Below, piece by piece: positions 58,221 to 64,000 of a stretch of DNA of 64,000 nt. Under the pieces are notes generated by a model. The model did not search any database. It was not told where the DNA came from and worked only from the letters and a program-made list of their open reading frames with translations. Both the position numbers and the translations under genes were made by a program. Location: positions 1-64,000 of the forward strand of contig JAIXMG010000041.1 in assembly GCA_025201345.1 (NCBI GenBank), read 5' to 3'. Origin of the DNA: Thamnidium elegans. Taxonomy: Eukaryota > Mucoromycota > Mucoromycetes > Mucorales > Mucoraceae. Position 1 is the first letter of the stretch. The number at the start of each line of letters is the position of its first letter.

Positions 58221-58589
58221 GGTGCTATTACTTTTTCGGATACTCCCTCTATCATACCCGCCTGGTCATACTTCTCGTCCCTTTTGGCACCATTACCTAT
58301 TCACAATATTGACACTTTTCCTCTCTGAGTTTTGTCACCCATGACAGACTCTACCTTGCTCCTTTCCCAAAACACTGGCTCTCAGAAATACAAATGCAAT
58401 TTCTAGCTTTTATACAAATCGTTATGTGTATCTTCCAAGCTACCAGGACCTTATACTTTTGACAAAGATCCGTTTCGTTACAAAACAATCGCCCTAAATT
58501 CAAGGAATACACTTAATCAACTAGACTCTGACCGAAAGAAAAATACGATTGACCATTTATGTCCACATGAAATAAAGGTGACACATTAA
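58221..58589 (+). pseudogene. Pseudogene with two in-frame stops, family unknown
   Basis: One frame of 123 codons is open apart from a TGA after TFPL and a TAG after KYKCNF, and it ends at a TAA. Segments are protein-like: SDTPSIIPAWSYFSSLLAPL, MTDSTLLLSQNTGSQ, GPYTFDKDPFRYKTIALNS and DSDRKKNTIDHLCPHEIK. The base composition is less AT-rich than the flanks. I do not recognise the family. Confidence 0.45.
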
Positions 58590-58697
58590 AAAACAGTGGC
58601 CAAAACGGTTAAACAATTTTTTTTTTCTAAATAGAATCTATGCCCGAGATAGATAGAAAAGATTTTCTTTTTATTTATTTACATTAAAGATAGTTTA

Positions 58698-59686
58698 TTA
58701 AAGCTTATCTAATAAGTCCAAAGTTACTTCGCTCTTTCGAAGTCCTTTCCAACATACCATAGGCTTTACTATCAATTCTGTTAAACTATAAGTAGTATCT
58801 CTTGGAAGCCAGTTTTCAGGGAAAGTTTCATTCATAAGGAAAGACTTTAAGTGGGGCAAAGTAATGGTACCATCACGACCAATAATATCAAGTAATAAAG
58901 AACATTCGGTACTGGAAGCAAACTAAAAAAGGATATTAATTAACCGAACAAATATCTTACACACAATATATTTACCTGAGAGAATAAATTCAAATGCATG
59001 TGCTTGTTATACTTGTACGATTCCAACCAACGAAGACGTCTTGCATCATGTTCATTTTTACGCGTAAATATACCTTCAAATTCGCCACCTTTATTAGAGA
59101 GTTCAGCAAGTTTATGCATTCTGACGATATAATTCGGGATAGGATTAGAAGTACTATAAGGTGCTAATGTCAGATCATTTCTTGTTAATGAAACATCATG
59201 TTCCAATACACCGGCAACGGTTAAACGGTCAAGATTCAATGTATCCATTTCACCAAATTGAGAGAGGAAGGAACGATCAGGATCAGATTCCTTTAATTTG
59301 GTATAGACAAACTTTAAAATACCTACTGATACAGTAGGTGGAGCTCCCAATAACATAAGAGCGTTAAATAAGTCATCGGACTTAATATCGCGGCCGTTTC
59401 GTGCGATAAATCCGTGGTTGGCCAAAGTGTTCAACATGGGACAAGGAGATCTGGAATCAGTTTCCTTGCGTTGATATGGGTGTTCCTTGATTAATTCTTT
59501 CCATTCTTCGTGTGTTTTAAGCATACTACGACCTCTTACTTCAATAATAAGAATAGAGATAATGGCGTAAGCTGCAATTAAACCAAGACCAATAGATATA
59601 ACATATTTAACCACTGATTTGTTTTCCTTAACCCTAACCCGACGGTCTTGATTAATATTTAAGCTACCATATTTTATGTCTCCCAT
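58698..59686 (-). CDS. Membrane-anchored heme-thiolate peroxidase-family protein
   Basis: Chloroperoxidase/unspecific peroxygenase family (Peroxidase_2). Two exons (59686-58976 and 58922-58698) give 311 residues. A membrane segment at 26-49 (KYVISIGLGLIAAYAIISIL) would anchor it. The signature SPCPMLNTLANHGFIARNGRDI carries the axial heme-ligand Cys82 and the ANHG box. LEHDVSLTRND supplies the distal Glu162 region. Characterised members use H2O2 to halogenate or oxygenate substrates and are usually secreted, so an N-terminal anchor instead of a cleaved signal is worth noting. The substrate is unknown. Confidence 0.85.
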
Positions 59687-59979
59687 CTTTTTTTTTTTTT
59701 TTTTTTTTTTTTCTAGTTAAAAAAAGTAATGTAAGTGTTTTTTTAAAAAAAGAAAAGAGAAAACGAAAAAAAGAAAAACGTAAACATTTAAAGTTTTTAT
59801 ACTTTAATTTTTTTTTTGCCACTTACCTTGTACTACCCGAATTTCTGATACACTCGATTTAAAGAGAGACGCGCACCAGTGCATATTTTACCACAACAAC
59901 AATAAAAAAAATCTTAGTGTTAGGAAATATCATAGTAATTTCTTTTATACGTAAATACATTTTTTTTAATGAAACACAC

Positions 59980-60018
<39 letters not shown>

Positions 60019-60066
60019 AAAAAAAAGGAAAAAAAAACTTCTAATAAAACAAATTATCACACTCTA
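59687..60066. other. Intergenic region with long homopolymers
   Basis: 380 bp between the peroxidase-family gene and the end of NMA111, with a T tract of about 22 bases just outside the peroxidase start and an A tract of about 34 bases near 59983-60016. No gene is visible. Confidence 0.5.
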
Positions 60067-63000
60067 TTATTCTCTTTTTGACCAACCACACTCAGCCTTT
60101 GAATCCTTAACTAAATCAACAAGAGGGAAGTAATGGTTTACCATCTTTACAGAAAGCATGATGGGAACATTATCAAAACTAACACAACGAACACGAACAT
60201 AAGTATTATCTTCAACATCCTTTACGGCTGCAACTAAATCGTCTAATGTAACAACTTGTTTGGAGTTGATATGGGTGATCCACATGGTAGGTACGAGACC
60301 GTACATATAAGCAGGTGATCCCTTTGATCGAGCCGAAATATAGATCTGAGAAGGGAGTGTCTTACTTTGTTGAAGAACAGCCTTATGAGGTTCTACATTT
60401 ATAAAAAAAAAAAATCAATAAAAAGGTTATCTTTTGACTGTATAAAAAAAGAAAAAACTTACCGTGTAATGCTGCACCAGCCCAAAATACGACACGACTA
60501 GTACCATCGCCAGAAACAGGGCTAGTCTTTACCTTTACCGTCATCTCTTTTTTAGCACGCAAGATGGTCATTTCAATTTCTTCAGCTTCATACTGTACAT
60601 CCATTTCATACATTCTAGTAATGACCTTTCCATTTACAGATAAAATCAAATCTAATTCTTTAAGTACTTTTGAACTTTCACAAGCAGCTTCAGTTCTTCT
60701 GATCATAAACAATTGATGCTTGGCAGGATTGGCTTTTTCTACCTTACTGATCCATTCATCTGATAAACCCATAGCAGCTGCTTGTGCCATTTGAACAGGC
60801 ATCAATTCAGCATTAATACTACGGAGAGCAACATGTTCTTCTCCCTTATTTAATCTATCCAATACAGATCGAATGGTAGAGATATGAATACCAAGATGAT
60901 ACTCATTATCGTGACCATTCATGTTACGCTCTCCTAAAAAGTTCATCCACAGACCTTGAACAAGACCATCTGCATCTGCTAAAATACCCGATGAACATTG
61001 AAGTGCTAAAGGTGTATCAAGTGTGATGGCGTCCATATTAATACTACGGAAACGAGGAGTCTAAAATAAATAAAAAAATTGTAAGAACTTTCGGATATGA
61101 AATGAAATTTGGAAATGGTTGTTCCACAAACAAAAAACACACTTACTCCATTATGCGGAATTGTAACACAAGTGACATCGGTTACAACTGTGTTTAAACA
61201 TACAGGACGTTGATTATGGTTATGCGCAACCAATGTAACTTTGTGACCTTGCGATAATGTTTTATCACTGAACGGTGCACTCATGACGTCCGTATCACCT
61301 AAAAGCTTAGGATCATATTGTACTACAGCAAAATTATGCGTAGGATGCAAAAACTAAATATTAAAATATTAGTTAAAAATTCAATTAGCAAGTAAATAGT
61401 TTCCTTTTTTTTTTTTACCAAAATTTTTGCAGGAATGACGAGCGAATCAGCAACATTTAAAGTCAAATCACCCATTGAAGTAGGAACAATACTACGACTA
61501 ACGACCACAAAACCCTTTTCCTTATCTACAATTACACCAGCACCTTGTTTACGACTACGAGGGAAACCATCAAGACGACAAGGCATATAGAAGTTAACCT
61601 TGACTAAACAACGAATCAAGTCCTTTGCAGGACCTAAACTGTCATCTAACGTAATGAAATGTTTTGTAGAAGGTTTAAGCGGTGTAGGAGGCAAAGGATC
61701 ACCAAGCTCTGTATAATTCCATAATCCAGTTGTATCATCACGTACTGCTAATCTAAATGATGACCAATGTCTTTCGGCTTGAACAACGGCAACCAAGATT
61801 GTATGAGTATCAGCAATTGAATAATAAACAACTGGTACACGAGCACGATCAGGAATTGTTTTCATCACTTCAATAAAAGTAGTCAAATTTGGTGTGTCTT
61901 TATCATCAACAGATTTAATAATCCAACCATTATCTGGTCCATCTAAACGGAACACTAAAGAAAAGTTGGTCTGTAAGTAAAGGATCTTATATATTGCGAC
62001 CTCAAAATTTAACTTACTTCCAGATGGCTCAGCTACATAAACTCCTCTACAAGGTACACAATAAGCCCTAGCTAATTGATATGAAACTTCATTTAATTTG
62101 GACCCACCAATTTCTACATAACGATCAGGGGTACTATATACATGTATATTACTTAGTATAGAATATATTTACAATTTTTAATATGCTAATAACTTACATG
62201 GCATGAAGGTCTCCAACAGTAATAGTTAATTCCATTTGTTTTCCACCTCTTTCAATGGTAGCAACAATATCTTTTCCAACATTAGAATCCAACATGGATT
62301 CAAAAGGTACAAATTTTGTGATATACTCTCCATTAATAGTTAATAAAATATCACCTTCTTCTAATTTCTTATGGGCTGGTCCTTCAGGTAACACAGTTTC
62401 AGCAACCAAGAGACCAATTTCATCAGGATATAATTTACGTAAAGTATCTTCTGTCTCTGGATTCAAACCCAATCTACGTGCTTCATCAAAGGGACGATAA
62501 GTGAATTGTGTTTGAATATCTCCTCTAGGAACTGGTTCTCCTCTTTGAATAAATTCTAATGCACGCTTAATTCTATCTAAAGGTAAAAAGAAATCTGTGG
62601 CGGCTTTCGTATGGCCACCTGCTTGAAGTGCCACTGCATTACCGTCAATATCAATTACAGGTGAACCTGAACTTCCTCCACTAGTACTAGAGGCAGCTTG
62701 TCTAAAAAATTAATTATGTGTGAGTGATAAGGTAAAAAAAGAACCAATCGAGTACGAGTGTTTACAAGTAAAACGTGTTGAAATCATTATAAGTCAAATC
62801 TCCGTATTCTGGGGTATTACGATCTAAACGAGAAATAGAACCAGCTAAAATACTAAGCTTTTCTCCAGCATCGTTACTGTATTTGACAGTTAATACAAAA
62901 ATATTTTCCTTTTTTTTTCTTTTTTTTTTTTTTTTTTACCCTACAACACGAATGTCAAGACCAACTTTTGCTAATTCAGGACGAAGTTCAACTTGAGACA

Positions 63001-63629
63001 TTGGCATATATTTGATCTTTTCTGGGTTAAACCTAATTATAAAAAAATAAGTAACTACGCATTTTATTATATATTATGTACTTACTTTAAGAAACCAAAA
63101 TCGTGAACAGGATCGCGGTAAATAGGATAAACATCTACTTCTTCATGATCATGACAAATAGCTTCACCAACAAAAGGACCTGCACAAGCTACATGTCTGT
63201 TTGTTAAAATGATACCTCTTTTAGCATCAACAATAAAGCCAGAGGCTTCTGAAGTTTCGGGTCCTACATTTACAAAAAAATTTTAGTGCCATTTCTTTTT
63301 TTCTTAGTTTTTTTTTTTCTTTCTTCTTCTGTTTCTGTACCTTCAGTATCAAATGCAGCAACTTGACTAAAACGAATAGAAACAATAGCCTTAACAACAT
63401 TATTAATAGTTGCTTGCCATTTGGAAGGCTTTAAATCAGAATTGATTGGAAGAACATCAGCCATTGGAACGTCTTCAGACAACGCGTCTTCGTCTTCCAA
63501 AGGATCTATCTTTCTACGCTTTGCAGGGTAAGTGGAAGTAGTAGAAGCAGGTGAATCTCCTCCTTCAAAGTTACGATCTTTAGGAAGTAAAGGCAAAGAT
63601 TGTTTATCGGGTGTCAATGGTGTACTCAT
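60067..63629 (-). CDS. NMA111: HtrA-type serine protease NMA111 with PDZ domains
   Basis: Nuclear HtrA-family serine protease (Nma111 in yeast), a duplicated protease/PDZ protein of about 1,000 residues linked to stress and cell death. About ten exons run from 63629 to the stop at 60067; exon 1 ends at 63341 with an NLS-like PAKRRKIDP. The active protease half has the triad His120 (LTNRHVAC), Asp151 (VHDFGFLKF) and Ser235 (SGGSSGSPV). PDZ domains follow ([20 protein letters not shown] and later blocks). The second protease-like half ([12 protein letters not shown] to [15 protein letters not shown]) lacks a clear Ser motif, as is usual for the degenerate half of Nma111. It ends after a last PDZ at [10 protein letters not shown]. 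Confidence 0.93.
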
Positions 63630-63772
63630 TATTTGTAAGCAAAGAAAAAAGAAAGACCTTGAAGAAGGGAAAAAAAGGTGTGTTTAAAATATTTATAGAT
63701 ACCAGTCACAAACAGCAGTAGACATTTTTTTTCTTTTCTGCCTCTCTCTCTTTTGTTAACAGAGAACTTACA
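63630..63772. promoter_or_regulatory. Divergent promoter between NMA111 and the next gene
   Basis: 143 bp between two divergently read ATGs, with an A/G-rich half next to NMA111 and a pyrimidine-rich half (CTCTCTCTCTTTTG) next to the rightward gene. Promoter function is inferred from position. Confidence 0.45.
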
Positions 63773-64000
63773 ATGAAAAGAACGAGCGAAAAAGAAAGCT
63801 CGCCTTCTTTAAAAAAAACCAAAACAGAACATGGAGAATCAAGCCAGTCAAAATTAATTATTCCTGCAAAGAGTAATTATGAAAAGAGAGAATCCAAGAA
63901 TAATTTGATTGCAAGTATGATCCAACCCAAACCTGTTCCTGAGCCCATTGTATTATCTTCTGACGATGAGGACGACATTATCATGCAAAAGAACGTACTT
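63773..64000 (+). CDS. Acidic, probably nuclear protein, 3' part outside window
   Basis: The frame opens at the ATG at 63773 and runs to the window edge, 76 codons. It is rich in Lys, Ser and Glu, with a basic KKTKTE patch that could act as an NLS. A PIVLSSDDEDD segment has the form of a SUMO-interacting motif (hydrophobic core followed by Ser and acidic residues). That hints at a nuclear, SUMO-linked protein, but no domain is visible yet and the identity cannot be given. Confidence 0.6.
   Translation, partial: MKRTSEKESSPSLKKTKTEHGESSQSKLIIPAKSNYEKRESKNNLIASMIQPKPVPEPIVLSSDDEDDIIMQKNVL

Larger units (their letters stand above)
57638..58697. other. 1.1-kb intergenic region with direct repeat and pseudogene
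   Basis: It begins with the A tract 57649-57687. Two 37-bp copies of GTATAAGCCGCTCCCGACT and onward lie at 57730-57766 and 57804-57840. Coding-like scraps on the plus strand occur at about 58072-58205 (EYDFESSLALYKKAF, then HPSELRTLVGYEEKK in another frame), followed by the pseudogene at 58221-58589. Confidence 0.6.

Noticed and set aside
1..64000. tRNA and rRNA genes
   Set aside because: I looked for B-box-like GGTTCGAATCC and rRNA core motifs on both strands and found none convincing.

Overview
The window is a stretch of AT-rich fungal nuclear chromosome. Genes carry many short (about 50-90 nt) GT-AG introns and are separated by homopolymer tracts and microsatellites. Gene content and style (kinesin-4-like proteins, an RGG-rich GAR1, a FAR1-type factor with N/Q-rich tail, mucoralean-looking TnpB-like relics) suggest an early-diverging fungus, most likely Mucoromycota/Mucorales. 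That placement is inference. No tRNA, rRNA or CRISPR array was found. Exon junctions were joined by hand from splice signals, frame continuity and protein motifs.

Layout. 0-15.2 kb: SEN1 helicase (5' end outside the window), ARS2/SERRATE, GAR1, mitochondrial CLPX, then a 1.5-kb gap with a decayed TnpB-like transposase, then the mitochondrial nuclease NUC1. 15.2-30 kb: a large coiled-coil protein whose N-terminus is a kinesin motor without its P-loop, a decayed gene-poor tract, an acidic-repeat protein, a second and better preserved TnpB/Fanzor-like relic (24.3-25.0 kb), a kinesin-4-like protein with an intact P-loop but eroded switch motifs, and a small orphan gene. 31-45 kb: a ThrE-type membrane exporter, a PPR protein, an F-box protein, a FAR1-domain factor divergent from CIA1, an NFKBIL1-like protein, an MFS transporter, and a 24-residue two-exon metallothionein. 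46.7-50.2 kb: mitochondrial ribosomal protein uS7m and two tandem Apd1/Aim32-like [2Fe-2S] proteins. 50.2-55.5 kb: a repeat graveyard with a transposase-like relic, a 243-bp foldback element, a 16-bp minisatellite, and a pair of about 0.45-0.5-kb direct repeats with a diverged inverted copy between them. 55.5-64 kb: Tat-SF1/Cus2, an orphan gene, a pseudogene, a membrane-anchored heme-thiolate peroxidase-family protein, the HtrA-type protease NMA111, and the start of an acidic nuclear-looking protein.

Functional themes. SEN1, ARS2 and GAR1 form a run of nuclear non-coding-RNA processing genes. CLPX, NUC1, a PPR protein and uS7m are mitochondrial. CIA1, the Apd1/Aim32-like pair and the metallothionein concern Fe-S or metal handling. 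The most unusual material is the pair of atypical kinesins, the two TnpB-like relics of different sequence type, the tiny metallothionein and the foldback element.
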